A stretch of DNA of 64,000 bases from the NCBI RefSeq assembly GCF_050947875.1, contig NC_134568.1:264348815-264412814 (forward strand). The letters run 5' to 3'. Shown here in pieces: positions 12,543 through 22,689 of the stretch (the first letter of the stretch is position 1; each line of letters begins with the position of its first letter). Below the pieces are notes generated by a model that was not told the DNA's origin, searched no databases, and saw nothing but the letters and a program-made list of their open reading frames with translations. Made by a program: the position numbers and the translations under genes. Source of the stretch: Dermacentor variabilis (lineage: Eukaryota; Arthropoda; Arachnida; Ixodida; Ixodidae).

Positions 12543-12631
12543 CATGAACCAGAAAAGGAGGGCAACGAGGACAGTGCAGGGCAGAAAGTGTCGGCAGTTG
12601 AAGCTGACGAGCGTCTAAGAGCACCTCAAAG
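12543..12631 (+). CDS. Candidate internal or cassette exon, 89 nt
   Basis: Acceptor GTCTCTTTTAG; donor AAAG|GTACTG is moderate. One frame is fully open and acidic (EKEGNEDSAGQKVSAVEADE). Another starts at ATG (MNQKRRATRTVQGRKCRQ) and stops inside the exon. Skipping this exon keeps chain B in phase from 11,454 to 13,769, so it may be alternatively used. Confidence 0.35.
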
Positions 12632-12738
12632 GTACTGCGAGCAACAAGGCTTGCAAAGTGAAGCGTTTAAATTCCAGAAGTTGGGAAGGAAGCTAACACA
12701 ATCTATAGTCACTAAAAAGCTGTGAATGTCTTCTTTAA

Positions 12739-13453
12739 AGGGCCCCTAAACCACCGAGGTTGAAATTTAGTTGCGGTGTTGCAGTTCTACACAATAAGGC
12801 AATGAACAGGTAGCCACGAGAATTTTTCGAAACGGTGCAGTAATAGTGGAGCTACGTGTGTTTGATTATCGAAAAGTAGTCCCCACTCATTTTACTCTTT
12901 CATCTGGTACACGCCATATGGACAGTATCGTCTTTTCCTTGCCTAGTACACCTCCAAATGTTACGGGACAGGCCAACACCAATGAGCTCTGTTGCTGCCG
13001 CACTGGCCCGTCGTCCTGCGAGGGGTGGCGCTAATACAACGGAACTGTATGGTGACTCGTGTTGAAGAGCCTCATAGGGAGACCCTTCTGTTGGCGTTTC
13101 TGTTCTTTGCCCCCATTGGCTGCCCACAATAGCATCGCACGCAACGCGACGAGGAAGAAGGAGTGTGTGTATTTGCTTGCAGGCCTTGCCGGCAGTCGTA
13201 CACTTTCGTTCGACCAATCGACAGCACCGGAAACTGGTGACATCATCAGGGACAGCCTGGTGACGTCAGGACAAACTGGGGGGTGCAGGATAGGTCCAGA
13301 GAGGCGCACGGGGTCATTTTCTTCATATTGTGGTGCTCCGGCAGTGCTACGCACTCTGGCATTTGGCTTCGTCGATCGTGACGGCATTCTGATTTCGATA
13401 CGCGTGTTTACTTGAAATGTTCAAAAAATGTCGAGAAGTGGTTTAGGGGCCCT
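12739..13453. mobile_element. 715-bp TIR element with TTAA flanks
   Basis: Perfect terminal inverted repeats: AGGGCCCCTAAACCAC at the left and GTGGTTTAGGGGCCCT at the right, both flanked by TTAA (12,735-12,738 and 13,454-13,457). TTAA duplication is the piggyBac-superfamily target site, though the terminal bases are not the usual CCY. No transposase remnant is inside, so it is non-autonomous. It lies in the last intron of the plus-strand unit. Confidence 0.75.
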
Positions 13454-15204
13454 TTAAGGCACCCTGAGCATTTATTCCTTCAGATATATCAAAACATACT
13501 TTAGTGATGATGCATAATAAAGTGATCTAGTCTGGCTCCTCAGTGTCTCAAAATTTTTGGTTTCGAGAGACATGTTTCCCGTGCCTCTTGAATATCTTCT
13601 GATGAGGCTTTACTGTAATATACACAAACAATTGTGTAACTCCTCCTGCAAGTATTATTCATTAAGCCCGGTCACTTATGTGCAAAGCTTGTGGTTAAGT
13701 CTTGATGTCCGTACTCTTTAGAGCTATGTTTATTAATTCATGCTGTTCTTATTGGTTCTTCGATGCAGGAGACAATGCCTACGAAATTATTGGCCCTGAT
13801 CATGAGAGCCCTCAAGGGGCAAACAACATCTCTGTTGCAGAAGTGAGCCCGATACCACTTGGAAGTTACCATGACAGATGACACGGCAGCAATAGATACA
13901 CAGACTGCCATGTCTACTGCAGCTGCAACAGTGTACGAGGCAAGCAGCAGCGCGTCAGCATCAGCAGCAGTGTCAGAAGGAACCACACCAGGCCTGGTAG
14001 AGCAACATGTGTGCTATCACTGACTTTTTTTGTAGTGGATACAACTCATTTGCTCAACATACAAAAGCTTTTCACCACGACTGTGAGCCAGTGTTATTGT
14101 GGAGCAAGTACAAGACTAAGTTAGGTGTTATAACACAGTACAAGCATCACTTTAATATATGCAAATGCAAACATATTACAGTTGTTGCCTCCCCAGCCAG
14201 CCCACATAGTGACAACAATGTGGAACACATGGTGGGACACACCTCTCCCCCATTACAAGATAGTAGAGACTGTCAGTGTTGTTGCTAGATTGACTGGTCT
14301 TTGTAGGCAACTAGAAGGACAACACAGGTGTCATAAGATTGTTGTTGATGTTGTTGTTGTTGAAGAGGTAAAAAAGAAGTTTGATGGGAGCTGAAGTGCC
14401 AACTGATATTGAGCAAATCAAAAGCAACCACCTGAGAAAGCAACACTATCGAAATTTGGGTATCTATGTGCCGCCAACTCTGGTAAGAATGGCATAGGAC
14501 AGAAGTGTGATGAAAATCACACAGACACTGCTGTTGCATCACTGGCCACAGTGAGCAGCAACTTGTAGGGCAAGAGAGTCAACTGAAACTAACATTATGA
14601 TATAGTGTCATGATCCCATGTGACCACTTTTCAAGTTATTTTGCAAGATACAGCTCAACCTCCAGAAACGAGACTGCAACTTGTCTGTAAAAAAGCTTTC
14701 ACAAAAAATTATTCATAACACTATTAACATAGCAGTATATTTTTTTTTGTGTCGGTTCGAGGTTCCCGGCTGTCCATCAATGCAAAAATTGAGGAAAAAA
14801 AGAACATGTCGTACTTGCACCTTTTTAACAAGTACGAGGGGGACAGAACTTTTCTAGTCATGCATCTTCATCATACTATCAAGTTTTGAAATGCCTTTTA
14901 TAATTATTATTACCAGTTATATCTGAGTGCATTGTATGCATGTAGCAGGTGTAAAATCAGGTCAGTTGGATCAGATGCCTTATCTGCAAGCGAGCCCTAT
15001 ATTCAAGAAATTTGAATTAAAATAGTTACGTTAGAGACGCAGTCTTTCAGCACTTTATTGCCTGTGGTTTAAGCATTGCTCAATACTTTTGTGGGTGGCA
15101 ATTTCAACCGGCACAGCACTGCGCTTTGCCAGAGTCACATTTGTCTTCAAAGCGGTTTTTGCCATTTGTGTTGATCTGTTTGTGTATGCATAGAGCAAGT
15201 TTTT

Positions 15205-15790
15205 AATTTATATTTTTCTGCATTCTTGTGCTTGCACTAAGCTTGTATAAGGCAGTTACAACTATAACAAACTGTTCTGTTGAGCTTACACTTGCAAATA
15301 ATCGTGTTCAGATGGCCGCACTTCTATGCGGGTGCACCGCTAGCTTTGTGTATGTTCTCATGTTTGTATAAAGCTTATATAAGCTAGTTAGAAAATGTAT
15401 GTCACTAAGCATTGTGATATTCTTTAAAGAACTGCTTGGTTGGTTTTACACTTGTGAATTAGTATTGAGGCGGTGGTATTCCCATGTATGCCCACTGCTA
15501 GCTTTCTGTGTCCTCACGTGTTTGTATTAAGTTTCTACAAGGGAGTTACAGCATGTACGTCACTAAGCGCTGTGATATTTTTTAAAGAACTGCTTTGTTG
15601 GTTTTACACCTGTGAGTAATAGTACTCGGGTGGCACTAGTCATATGTAGGTACACAGGGACCATTTGTATACATTATGCTCATGTAAAGCAGTTACAAAG
15701 TGTATGTCACTAATTACTGTGATATTTGTTGAATTGCTGTGATGGTTTTACACATGTGAATAATAGTGGTCAGGACACAGTACTTCCGGT
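15205..15790 (+). repeat. Degenerate tandem repeat, period about 145-160 bp
   Basis: Each unit contains TGTATGTCACTAAGC (15,395, 15,553 and 15,698), then GTGATATT, AACTGCT, a GGTTTTACAC.TGTGAAT block, a variable middle and a GTTACA before the next unit. A partial unit precedes at about 15,270. It lies in the presumed 3' UTR. Confidence 0.75.
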
Positions 15791-15897
15791 GTATAGTTGA
15801 ATTTATACACTGCTAAGACATGGGCTGTATACGTACCAAAAGAAATGTATGTCATTATATTGTTGTGATTATTACTGTTTGGATTTTATTAAACTGT

Positions 15898-15903
15898 AAT
15901 AAA
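15898..15903 (+). terminator. Poly(A) signal AATAAA
   Basis: AATAAA followed by a T-rich stretch (TTGTTTCTTG). It is the natural 3' end for the plus-strand unit. Such hexamers also occur by chance in AT-rich DNA. Confidence 0.4.
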
Positions 15904-16329
15904 ATTGTTTCTTGTATCTATTGAGGTATGGCAATTTGTCATGCAACCAAACTGAGGACCTGAACTTGTGCATACAAATAAACAGCTAATTTAAGAGTAT
16001 ACTGCTCATATTCTGCTAAACCAGTTTAACAAATCTTGTACTACAATGCTGGAAAAATGACAGAGCTGACTCGGATGTACAGAAAAAGTTCTGCACTGGC
16101 TGAAGGACTGCCCCACACTGGAGTTCGTAATGTTGCGTTTATTGGAGTAGAACAGAAAGTGCACTTCTATTAAAAATGCGACAGTCGGTGCAGAAACATA
16201 AGGCAGACGAGCGGATGTGGCACATTTTTTTCAGGGCCCTCCATGCCTACTACTGCATTTCTAGTCTTCCTGTGCTCTGCATATAAGCCCCTGTTCAGCC
16301 AAGGTTTTTACTCCATGACAGTTGTTCTA

Positions 16330-17117
16330 CTGGGTTCGTAGCAATATTGAAGAAAAAAATTCAATGGTTTTCAAGGACTTTCGAGGCCCCGACACAGTAA
16401 CTTCAAGGACCTCGTGCAATGTGTGTAGTAGTTTGGACAGACAATAACTTGTTCAAGAACACCGTTAACTTTAATGCAAACAAAAGAAAACAAAACAAAT
16501 CGCATTTCAGTGATTTCAAACATTTGAAAGACTGCTAATTTGCCTTTCACTGCCCACCACTAAACGCACACAAGGAAGCATTTCAAGAAAGCGCTCAAAG
16601 TTTTTCTGCAATAGCACAATTAACTACTTGGACCTGCAACATTTGCAGTTTTTGAATACTGTTTGGTTTGACAGTGTATGTGATGTCATCTGTTGCCTCA
16701 GCTTTTTTCACCATCAAATAAGCAATAGTCATTTCTAATTTCTTTTTATTGTGTCTGTCGCTCTCAATTTACTCTTCACGGCTTCTCTTCGAATGCCTCA
16801 ACTGTTGAGCTTCCTGCTTCTGCTCCTCCAAGCACATTTGTCGCCGGTTACATGTGCTTAAAACTGGTATCTGCAGCTCCTTTGTAATTTCAACTTTAAG
16901 GATGTCGCTTTCCTTCTATTACCTCCAGAGACAATTTTCTGTGACATGCGAAAGAGTGTCACAGAAGGGAAAAAAAGCGCTTGGCAATGTCTGCTAAGTC
17001 TAGCCAAGTGTACAAGTTTAAGGACTTTCCAATACTTCTAAAAATTCAAGGGTTTTCAATGCCTTGAAAAATGGCATTTTAGAAATAAAGGATTTTCAAG
17101 GATCGCTACAAACCCTG
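16330..17117 (-). mobile_element. hAT-like DNA transposon relic
   Basis: The ends are inverted: CTGGGTTCGTAGCAATATTG at the left, and the right end on the minus strand reads CAGGGTTTGTAGCGATCC. Both have nearby TTTTCAAGGA/TCCTTGAAAA motifs. 'CAGGGTTTGTA.....TCCTTGAAAATCC' ends are typical of a widespread hAT-like group (remembered). The interior on the minus strand carries a transposase-like remnant. Clear 8-bp target duplications were not visible. Confidence 0.5.
16580..16880 (-). pseudogene. Transposase-like C-terminal remnant
   Basis: Reading the minus strand gives LEEQKQEAQQLRHSKRSREE, one stop codon, then KKKLEMTIAYLMVKKAEA and KPNSIQKLQML, followed by further stops. A charged Glu/Lys/Gln-rich coiled-coil segment before a Ser/Asn-rich linker is common near the end of this transposase type. 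The stops show it is dead. Assignment rests on context within the TIRs. Confidence 0.4.
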
Positions 17118-17376
17118 GATTCTAGCACCTAAATAATTTTACAAGCTTATTTTGGCATGGAGTTAGGAAATTCATGCTTTCTAGCTAACGCTGCACTATC
17201 TCTGTACAGTGAAGCCACGAGAGCGCAACTATATTGGAGTAAAGAAAAATACTGAAAGCTTTTAATACCACTCTTCTTTTTTTCTATGGAGCTTCGTAAT
17301 GCCTAGTTAAGCTTACGAATGTGCCTGTTTTTGGCGGGCGTTTCTTCGACATTTTCTGGAAGAAGCAGATGTCTAG

Positions 17377-17555
17377 CCCCCGTATTCAGAAATGTATCTT
17401 AATACAAAGCTCATGCTTGACTTGATATAAACGACGCCTGGTGCGAACGTCCCCGAAGACGCTCACTGCCTTTCTTTTGGTGCGTTCACGACTTGCGTCG
17501 TTTAGATCAAGTCAAGCATGGGCTTCAAGTTATGATGCATTTCTGCATATGGGGG
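17377..17555. mobile_element. Palindromic MITE, 179 bp
   Basis: CCCCCGTATTCAGAAATG at the left matches the reverse complement of the right end, CCCCCATATGCAGAAATG. Pairing continues inward to GCTTGACTTGAT / ATCAAGTCAAGC. The arms are about 70 bp with a short centre. Confidence 0.8.
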
Positions 17556-17559
17556 TAAG

Positions 17560-18475
17560 CGTGCACAATTCCGGGCAACGCACTGTGACATTGACACTGA
17601 GAGAAAACGGGGAAAACAGAGTTAACCACTTATGCTCCTAAACTTTCGCGTACCTGTGGTATGCGTGTATCGTGGAAGAAGAAGCAGCGCAAACACAAGG
17701 ACGAAAAAAAGCATCAACCACACCAGCGCTTCGTGGTGTGGCATGTTTTTGCGTCGTCCTTGTGTTGCGCTGTTTCTTCTAAAATGCTCAACCAGCTAGC
17801 CGGCAAGTCCATCCTGTGCATATATAAATTGAACACACGCATGACTGTAGATGGTCTTCGAAGCTTTTAGAACGAGCACTGCCACAGGATACGAGCAGTG
17901 CACGCGTAACAAGTGGACACATTAGTCATTTAAACATGCGTGCCAATGCATTTGACGCGGCTATCGGCATAAGCAGTCTCCAAATGCTGGAATGCATGCG
18001 CTTCAAAACGCTAACGATCCGCTGCTAATGCAGGACAACAGCTCACAGCGGACTGAACCAAACTCCAAACTAATGCACTTGAAAAGAACGCCTACACGGC
18101 AGCGTGAGGCACGTCGAAATGCCTGGTACTGGCGTCGCAGTTGCTCACCAGTATACGCGCGAATTAAATTCACATACGTGGATGGTTGGCGCAATACTTT
18201 GTATCTGCGTATTTTGAGAACATGGACTGGAGAAGCACTCGATCATGAGCTGAACGGCACATTTGTTATTTTCCTGCGGTGACGACAAGCCGTGAATAGT
18301 TCTCACGTTGTCGTCTACGTTGTCTTCCTTCGTTAGTCGTAGCAAGGAATGGAAATGATGCAAACGCACACGTATTCCAGTACACAACAGCACAGCACAC
18401 TGCAGAGAAACCCCACCCACCGCAGCCGATTCATCAAATACGTTTGGTATATATATAACCTCTAAAGGAACACGA
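17560..18475. other. Intergenic, no gene recognised
   Basis: Moderately CpG-rich sequence with several short open frames on both strands. I see no domain or supported splice pattern. An 'AAGGACGAAAAAAAGC' / 'GCGTCGTCCTTGTG' inverted motif occurs around 17,695-17,765. Confidence 0.35.
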
Positions 18476-18477
18476 CT

Positions 18478-18660
18478 GGGCGGAGCGGCGCTGTGGTGTA
18501 ATGGTTATGATGTGTGTTTTGAAGTGTACAAATGCGAGTGTACGCGGGTTCGAATTCACATGATGTATAGAGCATTGTGATTCTTGATAAGTATGTGATT
18601 CCCTTGACAATTGTATTCTAATTAGATTGTGTGACTCCTGATTGTGAAATTTGCGAAGAT
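18478..18660 (+). mobile_element. tRNA-derived SINE-like sequence
   Basis: An A-box-like TGGTGTAATGGTTA (18,494) and a B box GGGTTCGAATTC (about 18,546) are spaced as in a tRNA promoter. The body does not fold as a clean tRNA, and it is followed by an unrelated AT-rich tail. It is best read as a tRNA-derived SINE, not a functional tRNA. Confidence 0.55.
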
Positions 18661-18929
18661 ATTTGCAGATTAAGTGAATTCGCTTTTTTTTTCTCCTCAG
18701 TGGCGTTCGTGACGCATACGCATAGGCCGCTTCATAGCAGTCACGCCTCACGGTAGGCAGCAAATAGCCAGGAAAAAATGACTTTAAAATCCTGCATAAC
18801 TTTGCTCACGCCTATTCTGAAGGCCGCTTGGAATCGGGCCAGTGTCTCTGAGGAGCCGCCTACGGAACAGTATATCAGCGGCCCTAATTTGATCTGATTT
18901 CCTGCCTGCATGCGTGACCAGGACTTGGC

Positions 18930-19270
18930 TAAGAGGGTATTGGGAAGAGTACTAGCACTCTGTTCTGAAGGAGTACAAGCACTCTGTTTGGGGGAGTAGA
19001 AGTACTCGGTCTGGCGGTGTACTATCAACCCTGCGGGGAGAGTATTAGCACTCTGCAGAAGAGTACTAGCACTCCCTGTGGGAAGAGTATTATCACTCTG
19101 CGGAAGAGTACTAGGAATCCCTTGCGGTGGAGTAACAAAACTCTGTCAGGAGGAGTTGACCTACTCTCTCTCAAAGAGGGTCGATCTACTCTCGAAAAGA
19201 GAGTGAAATATGGGACAAGCAGCTACTCCCTCAATGAGAGTGCCCGGCACTCCCTTACTTTTTAGAGTGT
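18930..19270. repeat. Degenerate GAGTA/ACTC tandem array with CACTCTAAAAA end
   Basis: Repeated GAGTATTAGCACTCTGC and GAGTACTAGCACTCC-like units run from about 18,940 to 19,140, followed by GAGAGTG motifs and a terminus CTTTTTAGAGTG. It shares termini and motif style with the 6,328-6,545 repeat. Confidence 0.6.
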
Positions 19271-19711
19271 GAGAAGCATAGCTGATTGCGTCCATATCAC
19301 ATGCTCGAACACCTGAAAAGGAAATTTTTAACAAAGGCGGTGTTTGATCCGACCACATTGAACTTTGCAGAGAGTTTCCATGTCGTACCACCAATTCTCA
19401 CTAAATTTGGCCTGATGCCTTTTATTGTTCTGCCAGGGCAGCGTGCTCAATTTTTGCGACATGCTCATAGCACTCTATAGTGTGCTTGCATAAATAATTT
19501 ACTGCGAAAGCCAATATTACCCATCTATTTTAAATTTTATCCGCACATTACCAATTGCCTTATCCTTATAGTTACCAAACATAATGAAGCAATGAAGTTG
19601 CCTCCTTCAGTGGAGTCACCACGTAAGCCTAATATCCATTCTTGGGCAGCGCACATAAAAATGAACCATGAGAAATACAGGACAAGCGCTGCTGTATATA
19701 GGCATTGATTA

Positions 19712-20021
19712 CACTCTAAGAACAGTTTACACCCTTTGGATTGCCCCTTCTGCCACACAAAAATAATCGTCATCTGCCTTGATGCGCTTCCTTTCTTTAT
19801 CGCTGCAAACCCGGAACTTTCCAGTGACGAACGGCACGCGCGTTATCAGAAGGGGCACTCCAAAGGGTGTAAACTGTTCTGTGCTGATAACGCGCGTGCC
19901 ATTCGTTACTGGAAAGTTCTGGGCTCGCAGCGATAAAGAAAGGAAACGCATAAAGGCAGATGACGATTACTTTTGTGTGGCAGAAGGGGCAAGCCAAAGG
20001 GTGTAAACTGTTCTTAGAGTG
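19712..20021. mobile_element. 310-bp foldback (hairpin) element with TA flanks
   Basis: Two arms of about 138 bp pair with few mismatches: CACTCTAAGAACAGTTTACA at the left and TGTAAACTGTTCTTAGAGTG at the right, down to GCGCGTTATCAG / CTGATAACGCGC. TA dinucleotides flank it (19,710-19,711 and 20,022-20,023). The loop of about 32 bp is itself a near copy of the outer end. There is no coding sequence. Target site and ends suit a mariner-type MITE. Confidence 0.85.
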
Positions 20022-20045
20022 TATGAAAGTAATGTGGACGATGTG

Positions 20046-20047
<2 letters not shown>

Positions 20048-20127
<80 letters not shown>
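20048..20127. repeat. (AT)n microsatellite
   Basis: About 40 AT units, lying between the foldback and the piggyBac-like element. Confidence 0.95.
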
Positions 20128-20133
<6 letters not shown>

Positions 20134-20172
20134 TAATCATGAGGCTTCAATAATTATTCGTAATGCTCTTAA

Positions 20173-21672
20173 CTCTTTCGCTTTCGTTACCACGCCTATT
20201 CAAATAGATCACCGGTGATCGATGCTTTAGATCGCCGATTTCGACATGTTGGTGCCATTTCTTATTAACTTAAGGACATCCAGTAGTTAGTACAGGCACT
20301 GCACTTTCAGTATCAGTTTAAATTATATAGCCGGCTTTGCCGTCCGGCAGTGCTGAGCGGTGATAATTAACCGAAAATGACGCCAGTTGGTTCACTATAG
20401 TGAGCTTTGGTTTGGAGTCCCGAGTCGTTTTATTCCGCCAAAGTGCATTTCTGAAGGTGCGCCGCATGTCCAACATGTGGACCCGGCAATTTCAACCAGT
20501 TTGCAAGAGTTTCCAAGAGCAAGGGGCGCTGCCGGCTTCACTGCGCAGTTATCGAAAGTCGCTTCCACGTTGTCGTCCCGCGCGGCTAGCAGCTGCGTGG
20601 CGAGAAAAGCGTCGTGCTCGAAACTGTGCTGCACCCGCGCTTCAACTTAGTGATGAGGACTCGAGTTATGATTCCGAAGATGACAGCAAAGCAGATTTAA
20701 GCTCTGATGGCGACGATGTTTCGAGTCAGCATGGGAGACCCGCAGCTGTTCGACGGCGAGTTTCGATCCTTTACGGGCTTGAGCGGTCTCCTTCCTTGTG
20801 CGCGCCTATCTGCCGGTCTTTTTGCACGACCTAAGAGCTCCACTGATTATCTTCAGGGTGCATACTTCGCTTGGCTATGATGTGCTGCCATTGGCAGCAA
20901 ATAAACTTCCGTTCACGCCAAGAAGGCCGCCCGTAGCACATCTCGGTCCAGCACTATATGCGGACCAGCGCAAGACAGTTTACAACTACGTGGGACTTCT
21001 TTCAACTCTTCTACTCTGCAGAGGTTATATAGACAATCTGCAAAAATGCAAACAGATATGCTTGGATGCATATTCTTGTAGTTGCCTAGCTACGCCGAGA
21101 ATCATCGGTCCTTGAAGAGGTGCACGACTCTTATAGACGAACTGGTGAAGTGCGTTCGTTGGACCATCCCGAGAAGATGCCGAAGAGGCGGTACTGCAAA
21201 ATGTGTCACGAGGGCCGCAAAGTTGAACAAAAACGAGACGTTTTGTGGGAAAAGCGCGGAATGCATCCATGCTATACAAAATCTAGGAACGGCTTCACCG
21301 CATGGCATGAGCGATGAACCGGTCTTAGTTTCTTTAATGTTTCCCAAGAACGGCGGTGTACTGTGCATCCATTTTTTCAGACACTATTCCTGGGTTATTT
21401 AGCTTTGAAATGTGTATTCTGAATTTCCTTTGATAATAATGTTATTGTAGATATCATGCTTTTTATTGTTTTTATCAATTGGCAGCACAAATGGTGCATT
21501 CTAGATTTTTTGTTATACCTAATAATTTTTTTTGGCAACGTATGGTTTTGGAAATAGCATTTCATCATGCACAATATGCCATGCTGCAGTGTGTGGTAGA
21601 ATAGTTTTTGTAGTGGCGAATATTTTTTCGAGACCTATAAAAACCGACCATTTTCTCGCAGTAACGAAAGAG
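20173..21672 (+). mobile_element. Internally deleted piggyBac-like element, 1,500 bp
   Basis: TTAA flanks both ends (20,169-20,172 and 21,673-21,676). Inverted termini are CTCTTTCG at each end, continuing CTTTCGTTAC against TTACTGCG. The interior keeps an acidic N-terminal segment and a C-terminal cysteine-rich segment of a piggyBac transposase, with the catalytic core missing or broken. It is non-autonomous. Confidence 0.85.
20400..21317 (+). pseudogene. Broken piggyBac-type transposase
   Basis: At 20,640-20,735 the frame is strongly acidic (SDEDSSYDSEDDSKADLSSD), the usual N-terminal style of these transposases. At about 21,120-21,316 the frame ends with KRRYCKMCHEG and later a Cys, Tyr and WHER before a stop, a degraded version of the C-terminal zinc-binding domain. 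Family members are about 550-600 residues. Here the two segments are about 450 bp apart and frame changes lie between, so the DDD catalytic core is deleted. A 5' untranslated stretch of about 230 bp separates it from the left end. Confidence 0.65.
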
Positions 21673-21679
21673 TTAAATA

Positions 21680-22000
21680 AGCTAAAGAACATACAACTTG
21701 ACACAGTGCACTTAAAATACGGTCTATTTCTTCAAAGTATAAAATATCTCAAACGCAGACTTTTCTTGGGTCACGGGGAAATTTAGCTAATAGCAGCGTA
21801 CGTGATACCTTCACATACGTGCTCGCAGTATTAGAGCACAGCTTTTAGGCACCCGTTGCTGGGTTGAACGTCGGCATCCAATTGGGTGTCTGCAAAAAGT
21901 TCTGCGGACGCCCTTGGATCACTCATCTTTTACAACTGCACACAGCTCTTCGTACGTTGCCGGCTCACAAATGTGCTGTAGAACAATGTCCGGTACTTGG
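21680..22000. other. Intergenic, nothing recognised
   Basis: AT-rich, with short open frames only. Confidence 0.3.
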
Positions 22001-22415
22001 GGCAAGATTCCTCCAGCGCCTCATAGTAATGATTCAATCATGTTCCGAATATAATTAAAAAGGAAAGAAAGAGGGGTTGGGGAATAGAGACTGAATACTT
22101 CGACTGCCCGATTTCATGATGATGATGACCTTGATTTGTCTGGCGCATACCCACTCACGGGGACTGGCCAAGAGTCGCGCAGACTTCACATATGTGCTCA
22201 GGTAACAAATTTATAAATACATAATTTTAATGCATAAACTAAAGCAAGGAAAGTTCAAAACGATTCAGTAGACAGTCATTCAATTAAAAAGTGCTGATTG
22301 TTGTCCGGTACTTCAGGCAGGTCCTGGCTAAATTCATCCAGCGCCTCAGTAATGATTCATGTCCGGACTATAATTAACAAAGAAAAAATAGAGGGGTAGG
22401 GGAAAAGGGACTGAA
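21975..22415 (+). repeat. Local direct duplication (two diverged copies)
   Basis: The block 'GTCCGGTACTT..GGC' to 'CCTCA.TAATGATTCA.TC...ATAATTAA.AA.GAAA' and 'GAGGGGT.GGGGAA...GGACTGAA' occurs at 21,988-22,095 and again at 22,300-22,407. A GATGATGATGACC tract and an 'ACGGGGACTGGCCAAGAGTCG' piece lie between, as seen in a common arthropod repeat (remembered). Confidence 0.7.
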
Positions 22416-22514
22416 GCACCAAATTCAACTTATCTGCAAGACCCAACAGGTGCAAACTTCCGGTGAGCTGATTAACATTTGCATATGCAACAGCCAGCAT
22501 GGGTGCCTTCCATT

Positions 22515-22585
22515 ATTACTTATTTACACATACTGCAGGCCAATGTTGTGTCCCAAGCAGGAGGGGTTGTAAACTAAATGACAAG
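22515..22585 (+). repeat. Dispersed repeat (copy 1 of 2)
   Basis: TTTACACATACTGCAGGCCA, a short T-rich piece, then GTCCCAAGCAGGAGGGGTTG and AAATGACAAG. A second copy is at 46,380-46,445, about 90% identical by eye. It is probably the 3' end of a retroelement family. Confidence 0.7.
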
Positions 22586-22689
22586 TGAATAACAGACAAT
22601 GTATGAAGTGAATTCATTAAAGGCACTGAAACATGTTTAATGTGTTAATGTGAAAGTATTAAATGGCACATGAGGCGGAAAATTCGGCA

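Larger units (their letters stand above)
6550..15920 (+). other. Candidate multi-exon transcription unit
   Basis: Evidence is structural. A CpG-rich region with a strong donor (CACG|GTAAGT, 6,890) is followed by four blocks with proper splice sites: 10,253-10,321 (TTTTGCAG / GTAAGT), 11,374-11,454 (TATACAG / GTATGT), 12,543-12,631 (TCTTTTAG / GTACTG) and 13,769 onward (TTCGATGCAG). It ends with an AATAAA at 15,898. Two alternative frame chains are phase-compatible. Chain A runs from an ATG at 6,616 through a Cys-rich segment in the 11.4-kb exon to a stop in the 12.5-kb exon. Chain B runs through 10.25 and 11.37 kb directly to the 13.77-kb exon, skipping 12.54 kb. Neither has a known domain. 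It could be a short-protein gene, a decayed gene or a lncRNA. Confidence 0.4.
13769..15920 (+). other. Candidate terminal exon and 3' UTR
   Basis: A pyrimidine-rich acceptor (TTATTGGTTCTTCGATGCAG) opens the block. In phase with chain B it reads DNAYEIIGPDHESPQGANNI, then VAEVSPIPLGSYHDR and a TGA at 13,879-13,881. In another frame an ATG at 13,871 gives a 50-residue Ala/Ser/Thr-rich peptide ending VEQHVCYH. Beyond about 14,025 no frame is convincing. A (TTG)n-like stretch at 14,340 and a tandem repeat at 15,205-15,790 precede AATAAA at 15,898-15,903. Confidence 0.35.

Noticed and set aside
13059..13415. 118-codon frames on both strands
   Set aside because: Wholly inside the non-coding 715-bp TTAA-flanked element.
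18490..18560. Possible tRNA gene with TGGTGTAATGGTTA A box
   Set aside because: The B-box distance is acceptable, but the stems do not form and no discriminator or terminator is visible; SINE-like.
19537..20048. Several 60-80-codon open frames on both strands
   Set aside because: They are mirror images created by the two arms of the foldback element.
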